The translations under genes were made by a program, and so were the position numbers. From positions 62,001 to 126,000 of the forward strand of contig NZ_WXEX01000007.1 in assembly GCF_009877435.1 (NCBI RefSeq): a stretch of 64,000 nt of DNA. Reading direction: 5' to 3'. The stretch's first letter is position 1. The number at the start of each line of letters is the position of its first letter. Positions 52,027 through 60,338 of the stretch are shown here, one piece after another. The stretch comes from Heliomicrobium gestii. GTDB lineage: Bacteria > Bacillota > Desulfitobacteriia > Heliobacteriales > Heliobacteriaceae. The notes under the pieces were generated by a model. The model was given only the letters and a program-made list of their open reading frames with translations, did no database searches and was not told the DNA's origin.

Positions 52027-52073
52027 CAAAAACCGCCCTTCTCCGCGATTCAGCGGTGAAGGGCGGTTTTTCT
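52027..52073 (+). terminator. Intrinsic terminator of the YwaF-like gene
   Basis: AAAAACCGCCCTTC pairs with GAAGGGCGGTTTTT around an inner CCGC/GCGG hairpin, followed by CTC. It can act in both directions. Confidence 0.88.
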
Positions 52074-52162
52074 CAATACAGCTGTATTTCCATTTAATGC
52101 GCTAACCCTGCCTTGTTCACGGGCTGCTTTTTAATGCCATTCAAAACTGTGACTCAGGGCGT

Positions 52163-53113
52163 CTACTCGAACGCGGCGGCCAGCCGGGCCGCGCCTGCCA
52201 AGGCTTCCCGCGTCTGAGCCATCAGTTCATCCATGATCGCCTGGGTCGGCTTGATCTCCCTCAAGGGATGCAGGCTCTGACCGACCTGAACCAGGCCGTT
52301 CTCGGTGTCGCCTTCGATGGCGGCCATCCGGTTCGTGCCGATGGCCAGTTTGTCCAAATCGCCTTGGGGAGCGCCGATCCGCTCGAGTTCCAGGTACTTT
52401 TCGGTCATGCGGTTTCTCAGGCCGCGCACGCCATGGCCACGGGAGTAGCCGGTGACGATGGAATCGGTGTCGACCGCCTCGATGATCCGCTTCTTGGCGT
52501 TGGGGTGCAGGGCGCACTCTTCGGCCAGAAGAAAACGAGAGCCCATCTGCACGCCCGCAGCGCCCATCAGCAGCGCCGCGGCAATCCCCCGACCGTCGGC
52601 GATGCCGCCGGCTGCGATGACAGGGATGGTCATCTCAGGGACAACGTTGGTCAGCAGCGCCATCGTCGTCAGGGTGCCGATGTGGCCGCCCGCCTCCATG
52701 CCCTCGATAACGACGGCGTCAGCGCCTGCCCCTTCGACCCGCTTGGCCAGCTTGACGCTGGGGACGACGGGAATCGCCTTGATCCCGGCGCCTTTCAATT
52801 TCTCGAAAAAGGGAACCGGATTGCCGGCGCCGAGGGTGACGAAGGCTACCTTTTCCTCGCAGACCACTTCGACGATCTCGTCCTTGTTGGGCGCCATCAG
52901 CATGATGTTGACGCCAAAGGGCTTGTCCGTCAGGCTGCGGGCTTTGCGGATCTCCTCGCGGACCCACTCTGTCGGCCGGCCGCCGGTGGCGATGATGCCC
53001 GCCCCACCGGCGTTGGAAACGGCGGCCGTCAGGTTGGCTTCCGAGACCCAGGCCATGCCCCCCTGAATGACGGGGTACTGAACCCCCAACAGCGCTGTCA
53101 GTTTCGTTTTCAA
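52163..53113 (-). CDS. fabK: FabK-type enoyl-ACP reductase (FMN, NMO-like fold)
   Basis: The protein has 316 residues from TTG 53113, placed 9 bp after AAGGGGG; the longer frame lacks such a site. It starts TALLGVQYPVIQGGMAWVSE and has VTLGAGNPVPF, VIEGMEAGGHIGTLTTMALL and VIAAGGIADGRG, the FMN-binding signature. The sequence follows the Streptococcus FabK type, which reduces trans-2-enoyl-ACP in fatty acid synthesis, more than nitronate monooxygenase. No other fab genes are nearby, so a nitronate-oxidising role remains possible. Confidence 0.85.
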   Translation of the reverse strand: MKTKLTALLGVQYPVIQGGMAWVSEANLTAAVSNAGGAGIIATGGRPTEWVREEIRKARSLTDKPFGVNIMLMAPNKDEIVEVVCEEKVAFVTLGAGNPVPFFEKLKGAGIKAIPVVPSVKLAKRVEGAGADAVVIEGMEAGGHIGTLTTMALLTNVVPEMTIPVIAAGGIADGRGIAAALLMGAAGVQMGSRFLLAEECALHPNAKKRIIEAVDTDSIVTGYSRGHGVRGLRNRMTEKYLELERIGAPQGDLDKLAIGTNRMAAIEGDTENGLVQVGQSLHPLREIKPTQAIMDELMAQTREALAGAARLAAAFE

Positions 53114-53240
53114 GAAAGAAATCCCCCTTCTTCTACCATTCCCGATCATCTTTTCTTTATGTCATGCGTCGGTATGTTACTAATATAACAAAAGAAAGGG
53201 GGTAACAAAAGAGAGGTCCCTATCGGCGCGTCGTTTTCTT

Positions 53241-54791
53241 CTACTCCGCCGTCACCGACGGTCCGCCCTTGCCGCCGCCTGTTCGCCTCAACAGCATCGC
53301 CATGGGGACCACAAAGACGACAGAAAGGGCGAAGGCGAAGAACACATCGGCCATGGCCCAGGTGTTGCTGTGCATTTGAATCTGGCCATACATCTGAGTC
53401 AACATCGTCGCCTGGGCAGGCGACGTGTCGCCTGTCGCCGCCATCAGCCCGGTGGCTGACTGCTGCATCGCCGGCCAACTGGGCGAAAAGACGTCAAGCC
53501 CCTCCACCATGCGGTGCGTATGGAAGACCTGCCGATTCTCCAACAGAGACGTGGTGAGGGCGATGCCGAAAGAGCCGGCCACCGCCCGAACCAGGTTATT
53601 CAAGGTCGAGGCGGCGCCTGATTTCATCACCGGAACGGCGCTGACGCCGGCGGTGTTCACCGGCATAAAGGTCAGCCCAAGCCCAAGCCCCCGGATGATC
53701 AGCCAGACGTCAAAGACCGATTGAGGGGTGTCCACTGTCAGCGTATGCATCAGGTAGGTCGCGATCCCGATCAGCGGGATACCCACCATCGCCATGGGGC
53801 GGGCGCCGATCTTGTCGTACAGCTTCCCCGCCACCGGCATCATCAGCCCCATGGCCACCGCCTGCGGCATGAGGATGAGGCCCGTCTGCATGGCCGAATA
53901 CCCGCGTATGTTCTGAAGGTAAATCGGCCAAAGCAGCACGCCGCCGATGAGGATGATGTAGAGGCAACTGGAGATGAGCACGCTGTAGGTGAACTGGGGC
54001 ACCTTGAACAGGCGCAAATCCAGCATCGGGTTCGGATGATTCAGTTCCACCACGACGAGCAGCGCCCCCATCGCGGTAGCCGTGAGCAGGAGCATGACGA
54101 TGGTGTAGCTCGACCATCCCCAGTCCTGCCCCTTATCGAGAGCCAACAGGTACAGGAAGGCGCTGCCGGAGGAGAGGAAGAGGCCCCAGAAATCAAAGTG
54201 AGTCGACGCTCGCTTTTCCGTCTCCGGCAGGAGCGTTTGGCAGAGGACGAAGCCGAGCACCCCGAGGGGAACGTTGATCATAAAGAGCCAGCGCCAACTG
54301 TAGTCCTCGACAATGAACCCGCCCAGGGACGGTCCGATCGAGGGCGCGACGGCGATGGACAGGCCGAACAGTCCCATGGCCATTCCCATCTTCTCTTTCG
54401 GCACAAAGCGGAACATGAGGGCCATGCTGGCCGGCTGGATCAGCCCGCCGCCCAGCGCCTGAATGACCCGGAAGACGATCAGGCTTTCGTTGTTCCAGGC
54501 GAGGCCACAGAGCAGCGAGCCGGCCGTAAAGGCGGCGAGACAGTAGGCGTAGAGGGCGCGATAGCCATAGTTATCGCCCAGATAGGACATGATCGGGATG
54601 ACAGCCCCGGACACGAGCATATAGGCCGTCAAGATCCACTGGATCTCCTTCGTGTCGACGCTGAAGAGGACCATCAGTTTCGGCAGGGCTACGTTCAAAA
54701 TCGATGTGTCGAGGACGGCCATGAAGGTGCCGATAACCACGACCATCGTCACCACCAGCACGCCGGGGTGTCCATTTTCACGGGAAGTCAT
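53241..54791 (-). CDS. DHA2-family (14-TM) multidrug efflux transporter, EmrB/QacA-like
   Basis: The protein has 516 residues with fourteen hydrophobic segments. Motif A-like and D1 segments FMAVLDTSILNVALPKL and WILTAYMLVSGAVIPI identify the DHA2 class, and motif C is present as FGLSIAVAPSIGPSLGGF. The loop near 203-210 and the C-terminal Gly-rich tail are usual. It is the last gene of the TetR-controlled operon, 6 bp after the second HlyD-type adaptor. The start ATG follows GGAGTGA. Confidence 0.93.
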   Translation of the reverse strand: MTSRENGHPGVLVVTMVVVIGTFMAVLDTSILNVALPKLMVLFSVDTKEIQWILTAYMLVSGAVIPIMSYLGDNYGYRALYAYCLAAFTAGSLLCGLAWNNESLIVFRVIQALGGGLIQPASMALMFRFVPKEKMGMAMGLFGLSIAVAPSIGPSLGGFIVEDYSWRWLFMINVPLGVLGFVLCQTLLPETEKRASTHFDFWGLFLSSGSAFLYLLALDKGQDWGWSSYTIVMLLLTATAMGALLVVVELNHPNPMLDLRLFKVPQFTYSVLISSCLYIILIGGVLLWPIYLQNIRGYSAMQTGLILMPQAVAMGLMMPVAGKLYDKIGARPMAMVGIPLIGIATYLMHTLTVDTPQSVFDVWLIIRGLGLGLTFMPVNTAGVSAVPVMKSGAASTLNNLVRAVAGSFGIALTTSLLENRQVFHTHRMVEGLDVFSPSWPAMQQSATGLMAATGDTSPAQATMLTQMYGQIQMHSNTWAMADVFFAFALSVVFVVPMAMLLRRTGGGKGGPSVTAE

Positions 54792-54797
54792 GGTCCG

Positions 54798-55445
54798 TCA
54801 CTCCTTCACCCGGATTTTTACGGAAGCGCCAGTGCCGGGAATCAGGGGCGCGCCGGGGACCTGGATTTTGACATTCAGCAATTGGTCTTCCTTCGGCTGC
54901 TGCCGGGCCGGCGTCAGCGAAATGATCGGCCAGGTGATCTGTTCCGTGTTCCGGTTGATGGTCGACACGATCCCGGGAAAGACCTGACCCGCCGCCCCGT
55001 CGAGGGTCACATCGACGGTCTGTCCAACCTGGACGCGGCTCGACTCCTCTTCCTTAAACCGCGCTAGCACATAGGCGTCGGCCCGATCGGCCACCGCCAT
55101 GAGCGGCTGACCGGCGGTGACGGCTTCCCCCTCCCGCGCGTCGAGCCGCAGGACTTGCCCGCTGCTCGGCACGAAGACAGGCGTGCGCTGCACCGGCTGA
55201 TTGGGCGCCGGACTTCCTTCGACAACTGCGAGGACCTCATCTTTCCCCACCGCGTCATTCTCACGGACTTTCAGGTCGGTGATCCGCCCGCCGATCGGGG
55301 CGCGGGCCACATTCAGATCGACGGCGACTTTGGCGTCGTCGGTCTGAACGAAATAGACATGCTCATACCCGTAATAGGCGGAGATCAGCACCGTTGTCAC
55401 GAGATAGACGCCGATGATGAGGACAATCAGCTTTTTGGCCTTCAC
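54798..55445 (-). CDS. Short HlyD/EmrA-like membrane fusion protein (second)
   Basis: The protein has 215 residues with a single N-terminal membrane segment (about 5-25), a split biotinyl-lipoyl-like barrel (VNVARAPIGGRITDLKVREN and VFVPSSGQVLRLDAREGEAV) and a beta-barrel domain (VQVGQTVDVTLDG). It is shorter than EmrA because the long alpha-helical hairpin is missing. Translation starts at GTG 55445 behind GGGGGATGAG. It follows the first HlyD-like protein by 4 bp, making a tandem pair of mini-adaptors. Confidence 0.85.
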   Translation of the reverse strand: MKAKKLIVLIIGVYLVTTVLISAYYGYEHVYFVQTDDAKVAVDLNVARAPIGGRITDLKVRENDAVGKDEVLAVVEGSPAPNQPVQRTPVFVPSSGQVLRLDAREGEAVTAGQPLMAVADRADAYVLARFKEEESSRVQVGQTVDVTLDGAAGQVFPGIVSTINRNTEQITWPIISLTPARQQPKEDQLLNVKIQVPGAPLIPGTGASVKIRVKE

Positions 55446-55449
55446 CTCA

Positions 55450-56103
55450 TCATCCCCCTGTGGAGATCTTGGCGATGACGTTCATCCCAGGAAGAATGCG
55501 CAGTCCCTGGTCGTCAAGAATTTTGATTTTCACGGGAATCCGTTGCGTCACTTTGATGAAGTTGCCCGACACGTTGCTGCTCGGCAGCAGGGAGAAGACG
55601 CTATCGGCGGCATAGCCCACCTGTTCGACGACTCCCTTCAGTTCCTGACCGGGAAAGGCGTCCACCGTCAGGGTGACCGGTTCGCCCACTGCCAGCCGGT
55701 GGATCTTCGTCTCTTCAATCCGGGCCGAGACATAGAGATGCTGGAAGTCAGCCAGCAAAAAGAGACGCTGCCCCGGCGAGACCAGTTCGCCGTCATTGAC
55801 GGTTTTTTTCATGACCAGGCCCGTCCCCGGCGACCGCACCAGGGCCGAGTCACGGTTTTGCAGGGTCGTGTTCTTCTCCTCCAGGCGGACCATCGTCTCG
55901 CCGGCCTGGACCAGATCGCCCTCTTTGACGCGGATCTCCATGACCCGGCCGGCGATTTCGGGACCTACCTTGATCATATCGGCGTCAATGCGGGCATCAT
56001 CGGTCGTAACATAACGGATGGAATCAATGTAGCTGTAACCGGCGTAGCCAAGGGCGGAAAGCAGCAGGGCAGCGCCGGCGACTTTGGCGATTGTCTTCTT
56101 CAT
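55450..56103 (-). CDS. Short HlyD/EmrA-like membrane fusion protein (first)
   Basis: The protein has 217 residues with an N-terminal membrane segment (about 7-27) and the same order as its neighbour: YVTTDDARIDADMIKVGPEI, a lipoyl half GRVMEIRVKEGDLVQAGE, a second half with SPGTGLVMKKTVNDGELV, then a beta barrel. YVTTDDARI is a HlyD/EmrA signature. The helical hairpin is again absent. It overlaps the lipoprotein adaptor's stop (ATGA). The two short copies differ in sequence, so they are paralogues, not a recent duplication. Confidence 0.87.
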   Translation of the reverse strand: MKKTIAKVAGAALLLSALGYAGYSYIDSIRYVTTDDARIDADMIKVGPEIAGRVMEIRVKEGDLVQAGETMVRLEEKNTTLQNRDSALVRSPGTGLVMKKTVNDGELVSPGQRLFLLADFQHLYVSARIEETKIHRLAVGEPVTLTVDAFPGQELKGVVEQVGYAADSVFSLLPSSNVSGNFIKVTQRIPVKIKILDDQGLRILPGMNVIAKISTGG

Positions 56104-57371
56104 TTTGCCGCTCCCCTTTCGGCGACCACCTGGATGGCGTCGCCGTCTTTCAACTCGTTCTGGCCGACGGTGATGATCTTTTCGCCGCCTTTGAGGCCGC
56201 TCACAATCTCCATGCTGCTGCCGTCAGATCGACCGGTCGTGACAGGGCGGCTGGTGACGGTGGAACCGTCGGTCACCATGATGACACGCTCGCTGCCCCG
56301 CTTGACGACGGCGTCTTTCGGCACCACAATGGGCGCCTTGTTCTCAGCCGCCGGCAGAGTGATTTCGGCGTACATGCCCGATTTCCAGAGCCCCGACTGG
56401 GGGAGGCTCAACTTGACGGGATACTCTTTGCTGGCGCTGTTGGCCATGGGGCTGACCGCGATCACCTTGGCGTCAAAGGCCTCTGACGAGACCTGTTCGA
56501 TGCGCACTTTCATCGTCTGATCGACAGCGATCTGCTTGATGAATTCCTCGGGAACACTCGCCTCCACGACAGGCTCGCTGCTGACAAGGGTCAGCAAGAT
56601 GTTGGCCGCCGGCGCCGTGGCCGCCATCTCCCCTTCATGGATCGTCTTCGAGGCGACACGGCCGTTGACAGGCGACGTGATCACCGTCGCTTCCAGGTTC
56701 AGGCGAGCCTGGTCGACAAGAGCGCTCATCTGCGCCACCGTGGCGCGCAGGTTCTCCAGTGTCTGCACTGTAGCGCCTTCAAGCATCTGGCTCTGTTGCT
56801 GCAACAGCTGGTCATAACCGGTCTGGGCCTGTGTCAAGGACAGTTGCGCCGCCTCCAGTTGATTCTTCGATGCGGCGCCGGCGTCAAAGAGCGACTGGGT
56901 CCGCTCCATCGTCTTTTTGGCGATATCGAGGGAGGCGGCGCCAGCGGTGATCCGTTGCTCCATCTGCTGCCGTTCCTGCGGCCGCGCGCCGTTTTCCGTG
57001 TCGGCCAAGCGGGCTTTGGCGGCCCGCAGGTTCGCTTCCGCCTGGGCGAGGGCGACGCGGAGTTCACGGTCATCCAGTTGGATCAGCGGCTGGCCCACCT
57101 TGACCTCTTGTCCCACATCGACAAGAACCTGGACGACCTTGGCGTTTAACTTGCTCATGATGGCCGATTCGGTATCGCCCATCACCCGTCCGGCGACGAC
57201 ACGGGCTTTGTTCAACCCCTGATCCCCGACAGTCTCCACGACGACCTTATGTACCTTCCCATCGGGAGCTGCTCCGCCGCTGCAACCGGTCAGTGTAATC
57301 GCTGTGGCGACAATGCAACCGAAGGCGATTCCTTTCACCATGGTCCTTTTGCGTTGTTGTAGATTCGGCAT
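56100..57371 (-). CDS. RND-type periplasmic adaptor lipoprotein (AcrA/MdtA-like)
   Basis: The protein has 423 residues from ATG 57371 (AGGAGG upstream). A lipoprotein signal ends in AITLTGC. The domains are a barrel-sandwich with VVQVLVDVGQEVKVGQPLIQ, an alpha-hairpin of about 110 residues (LAQAEANLRAAKARL to TLENLRATVAQM), a beta barrel and a membrane-proximal domain with VPKDAVVKRGSERVIMV. It fits AcrA/MdtA-type adaptors, here likely anchored to the single membrane of a Gram-positive cell. It opens the efflux operon after tetR (20-bp gap). No RND pump is adjacent. Confidence 0.9.
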   Translation of the reverse strand: MPNLQQRKRTMVKGIAFGCIVATAITLTGCSGGAAPDGKVHKVVVETVGDQGLNKARVVAGRVMGDTESAIMSKLNAKVVQVLVDVGQEVKVGQPLIQLDDRELRVALAQAEANLRAAKARLADTENGARPQERQQMEQRITAGAASLDIAKKTMERTQSLFDAGAASKNQLEAAQLSLTQAQTGYDQLLQQQSQMLEGATVQTLENLRATVAQMSALVDQARLNLEATVITSPVNGRVASKTIHEGEMAATAPAANILLTLVSSEPVVEASVPEEFIKQIAVDQTMKVRIEQVSSEAFDAKVIAVSPMANSASKEYPVKLSLPQSGLWKSGMYAEITLPAAENKAPIVVPKDAVVKRGSERVIMVTDGSTVTSRPVTTGRSDGSSMEIVSGLKGGEKIITVGQNELKDGDAIQVVAERGAAK

Positions 57372-57391
57372 GTCCGTCCTCCTGTCATTGA

Positions 57392-57985
57392 CTAAGGCTG
57401 TTTCCAACTATGTAAAAGCAATCGAATGCTCTTGCGAACGAATTCATCGTCCACAGGCGGCAAATGCTCCATCATTAACCGCTCTTTGTGCAGATAAGCG
57501 TTGAAAAAGTGACCGAAAAACATCTGCACGGCGATGCCGGAATCGATCGGCGCCAGTTGCCCCGCCGCGATCTTTCCGTCAAAGTAGCCCCTCATCATGC
57601 CGGCGTTTCGCCGCGCGATCTCCGTAAAGAGACCGCTGCATTCCGGGTTGTGGGGGGCCTCGCTGACGAGAATCGAAAACAAACTCCGCCGTTCACGCAG
57701 GAAGTCGACAAAGCCCTTGGCCACCTGGAACAACCCTTCTTCGACAGGTTGTTCCGCGATCTCTTGCATCAGTTTTTCCAGCACCGGCGCGAATGTGCGC
57801 TCCCGCAAGGCCTCACGAAACAACTCTTCCTTGTTCTCAAAGTGATGATAAATGGAACCGACGGTGACACCGCACCTTTCGGCGATGCGCTTGATCGTGG
57901 CGCCGTCATAGCCACGCTGACAGGCGATCTCCATCGCCGCCGCCTTAAACATGCTCCGCCGGTCAGAACCGCAAGACTGTGTCAA
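57392..57985 (-). CDS. TetR-family repressor of the efflux operon
   Basis: The protein has 197 residues. The N-terminal helix-turn-helix is typical (RGYDGATIKRIAERCGVTVG and SIYHHFENKEELF), and the C-terminal TetR_C-like ligand domain follows. I choose the TTG at 57985, 9 bp after AGGAGGTGA; the ATG further upstream lies in the operator. An 18-bp palindrome overlaps its ribosome site, so it should repress itself and the four downstream genes. The inducer is unknown. Confidence 0.92.
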   Translation of the reverse strand: MTQSCGSDRRSMFKAAAMEIACQRGYDGATIKRIAERCGVTVGSIYHHFENKEELFREALRERTFAPVLEKLMQEIAEQPVEEGLFQVAKGFVDFLRERRSLFSILVSEAPHNPECSGLFTEIARRNAGMMRGYFDGKIAAGQLAPIDSGIAVQMFFGHFFNAYLHKERLMMEHLPPVDDEFVRKSIRLLLHSWKQP

Positions 57986-57999
57986 TCCTCTATCACCTC

Positions 58000-58019
58000 C
58001 TAAATGAACGTTCATTTAG
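58000..58019. promoter_or_regulatory. Perfect palindromic operator upstream of tetR
   Basis: TAAATGAACGTTCATTTA is fully self-complementary and extends by one further C-G pair on each side. It overlaps the Shine-Dalgarno of the TetR gene. The TGAAC-GTTCA form is common among TetR-family sites. Confidence 0.85.
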
Positions 58020-58061
58020 CAAACTACATTTTTTCATGAAACCGGAAACCTGTCAATAAGA

Positions 58062-58091
58062 AAGAAAATCCGCTGACAATTCAATCAGCGG
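58062..58091 (-). terminator. Intrinsic terminator of the DUF362 ferredoxin gene
   Basis: On the minus strand CCGCTGA pairs with TCAGCGG around TTGAATTG, followed by ATTTTCTTTC. The stop codon is within the stem. Confidence 0.7.
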
Positions 58092-59275
58092 CGAGAACCG
58101 AAGAGCAACCGGCTGAGCCCGGTCTGGCGGACATCGACGGCCCGCTCGGGGCACATCTCCTGGCAGCAGAGGCAGCCGATGCACCTGTCCTTGTCCAGTT
58201 GGGGGATTCCCTCCATCTGCAGCGCGTCGGCGGGACAGCTCTGCAAACAGATGCGACAACCGATGCACTTCTCACGGTCGAAGGCCGGCAGCGGCCGCAA
58301 TGACCGCGATAGGGCACGGGCCAAAAAAGGGGGAAGGTAGTTTTCCACAAAGTTGACCTGCCGGTGCGAAGCCGGGCGAAAAGGCGTCGGCTCGATCGAT
58401 TCGCCGTCATCCAACAGGACCAAGGGACCGACAAGCCCTCGCGCTCGGGCGACACGGTCCATCTCAATCTCCTTGATGGCGATCAGCGAAAGGGCGTAGT
58501 GATCGAGGGTGAAGGGACAGCGGGAGGCGAGCAGATAGCCGAAGGGCTTCGGATCTCCCGCAGTCGGCCCGTCGCCCTCCATGCCGATGACACCGTCCAT
58601 GATCGTCAACGCCGGTCGCAAGGCCAGGTTGAGTTCCACCAGCAATTCACCGAAGGGTTTTCGCTCCTGCACCCGGAAGTGGTATTCGGCCTTGCGCATC
58701 CCCGGGATGGCGCCGTAGAGATTTTTGACGGCTCCCGTGTAGCCCGTTTGGGCATGGGTCTTGATCTTGGGCAGGTTGATAATCGCATCGGCCTCCCGGA
58801 GCGCTTGCAGGATCGACACCCTGCGCAAGGGACTGCGATCGGTCAGGGCGACCTCCACTTCCCTCGTATCAACGCTGATCTCGATCCCCAACCGCTCCGC
58901 CACGGCGACCATGCCCGTCCTTTTGTAGACCATCGCCAGTCCGGCGGCGTTTCCCGAGGGGCCGCCGGGGCTGTCGATGATAAAGGGTGTCGCCCCCGCG
59001 GCGATGACCGCTTTCGCCACCGCTTCCACCAGCGCCGGGTGGGTCGTCACGGCGGCAGCCGGGTCTTTGCCCATGACCAGGTTCGGTTTCAGGGCCACCC
59101 GCATGCCGGCGCAGATTCGAGTTCCCCATGATTCTTGGCCGATCGAGTCGCCCGGGCCGTCTGTGCCGCCGAGACCGCCCAACCGGTCCAAGAGTCGCCC
59201 GACGGCAGCGTCTATCTTCTCTTGCTCATAGCTCCGACAGGCAGTGATCGCCACTGGTTTCGCTGTTTCCGTCAA
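58085..59275 (-). CDS. DUF362-domain protein with two 4Fe-4S clusters
   Basis: The protein has 396 residues. The DUF362 domain (about 1-300) has VALKPNLVMGKDPAAAVTTH, IIDSPGGPSG, INLPKIKTHAQTGYTGAVKN and MDGVIGMEGDGPTAG. A ferredoxin-like C-terminus carries CIGCRICLQSCP and CIGCLCCQEMCP, each able to bind a 4Fe-4S cluster. Such proteins are common in anaerobes and their reaction is unknown. The start is an ATG with a weak site (TGACGGAA). It lies upstream of tetR and is separated from it by its own terminator. Confidence 0.92.
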   Translation of the reverse strand: MTETAKPVAITACRSYEQEKIDAAVGRLLDRLGGLGGTDGPGDSIGQESWGTRICAGMRVALKPNLVMGKDPAAAVTTHPALVEAVAKAVIAAGATPFIIDSPGGPSGNAAGLAMVYKRTGMVAVAERLGIEISVDTREVEVALTDRSPLRRVSILQALREADAIINLPKIKTHAQTGYTGAVKNLYGAIPGMRKAEYHFRVQERKPFGELLVELNLALRPALTIMDGVIGMEGDGPTAGDPKPFGYLLASRCPFTLDHYALSLIAIKEIEMDRVARARGLVGPLVLLDDGESIEPTPFRPASHRQVNFVENYLPPFLARALSRSLRPLPAFDREKCIGCRICLQSCPADALQMEGIPQLDKDRCIGCLCCQEMCPERAVDVRQTGLSRLLFGSRR

Positions 59276-59325
59276 TTTCCGTCACCTCAAAACGCATCCA
59301 ATCGTCTCATTCCGTATCCATCGAT

Positions 59326-59988
59326 TTAGACAGAGGAGGATGGACGGTTCCTTCCCCCCCGAGTCAGCACATACAAGGCAATCGCCGTGATCGCCGTAAC
59401 TCCTGCCAACACACCGTAGAGCATCATCCGATCCTGTACGGTGGCGATGATGCCGGCATAGCCGAAAAAGATGAAGATCGCCGCCGAGGCGTATTTGACG
59501 ACCTGCTCGGGGATCTTCTTGCCCAGCACCACCCCGATGAGAATCCCGATCCCGTTGGAGATCATCATCCCCGTGGTCGTGCCCATCCAGACCGGGATGA
59601 GATTGTGGTATTTCGCCGCCAGAGCGACGCTGGCCAACTGGGTCTTGTCCCCCATCTCGGCCATAAAAAAGGCGATCATGACCGTCATAAAGGGGCCGAA
59701 GTAAACCTTCTTGTCCTCCCCTTCCAATTCATCGCCGCGAACCGTCCACAGGCCAAAAAAGACAAAAGAGATGGCCGCCGCCAGTTGAATGGTCTCCATG
59801 GGCACGAAGGCGGTCAGATAATCGCCCAGCGCCACCGCCAGGAAATGATTGAGCAGTGTGGCGACGAGGACGCCGGCCATCACCGTCGTCGCCTTGTAGC
59901 GAGTGGCAAAGGCCATGCCGAGCAGTTGTGTTTTGTCCCCCATCTCCGCCAATACCACCAAGATCGCCGATGCCCAAAATGCTTCCAC
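59326..59988 (-). CDS. GDT1/TMEM165 (UPF0016) family cation transporter
   Basis: The protein has 220 residues with six membrane segments in two homologous halves, each with the motif E-x-GD-K-TQ (LAEMGDKTQLLGMAFATR and MAEMGDKTQLASVALAAK). This family exports Mn2+ (and possibly Ca2+). I choose GTG 59988 (MEAFWASAIL) behind GGGAGG. An upstream ATG at 60039 has no site. The leader contains a yybP-ykoY manganese riboswitch and a terminator, so the gene should be switched on by high Mn2+. Function and regulation agree. Confidence 0.93.
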   Translation of the reverse strand: MEAFWASAILVVLAEMGDKTQLLGMAFATRYKATTVMAGVLVATLLNHFLAVALGDYLTAFVPMETIQLAAAISFVFFGLWTVRGDELEGEDKKVYFGPFMTVMIAFFMAEMGDKTQLASVALAAKYHNLIPVWMGTTTGMMISNGIGILIGVVLGKKIPEQVVKYASAAIFIFFGYAGIIATVQDRMMLYGVLAGVTAITAIALYVLTRGGRNRPSSSV

Positions 59989-60110
59989 GATGTTTCCTCC
60001 CTCAATAATTCGATGATGCCTCACCATTTCCTTGAACATACCTCGGTGATGCCTCGGTCAGAATCGCCTTCCCCCTGAAGCGAGCGCCCACACAAAAGAA
60101 CGGCCGGAAC

Positions 60111-60156
60111 AAAACAGAAAGACCTTGGACACGTCAAAAAAACGTGTCCAAGGTCT
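60111..60156 (-). terminator. Terminator controlled by the manganese riboswitch
   Basis: On the minus strand AGACCTTGGACACGT pairs with ACGTGTCCAAGGTCT around TTTTTTG, followed by TTCTGTTTTG. Its 5' arm overlaps the ACGAGACCTT end of the aptamer, which explains the switch. Confidence 0.88.
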
Positions 60157-60256
60157 CGTTAAGCCGCAATCGTCAAGCCGGTAGGCTTGTCCGGGCCGGC
60201 AAGGCCAGGCGCTGACGCCAGTTTGTTGACCTTGCCCGTGAAACTACTCCCCTCAG
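60150..60256 (-). promoter_or_regulatory. yybP-ykoY manganese riboswitch
   Basis: On the minus strand the sequence begins CTGAGGGGAGTAG (60256 downwards), continues GGGCAAGGTCAACAAACTGG, CCTTGCC, CCCGGACAAGCC, and ends AACGAGACCTT. GGGGAGTAG, GGTCAACA, CCGGAC and ACGAGACCTT are the conserved landmarks of this class. It lies about 160 bp before the GDT1-type gene, a known partner. Confidence 0.9.
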
Positions 60257-60338
60257 GCAGCTATATGGTAATCCATAATCCTGTGCCTGTCAATCCTGAG
60301 CTCCCTCTTCTCCTGCCTCCTGTGCCTCAGCAGCGACG

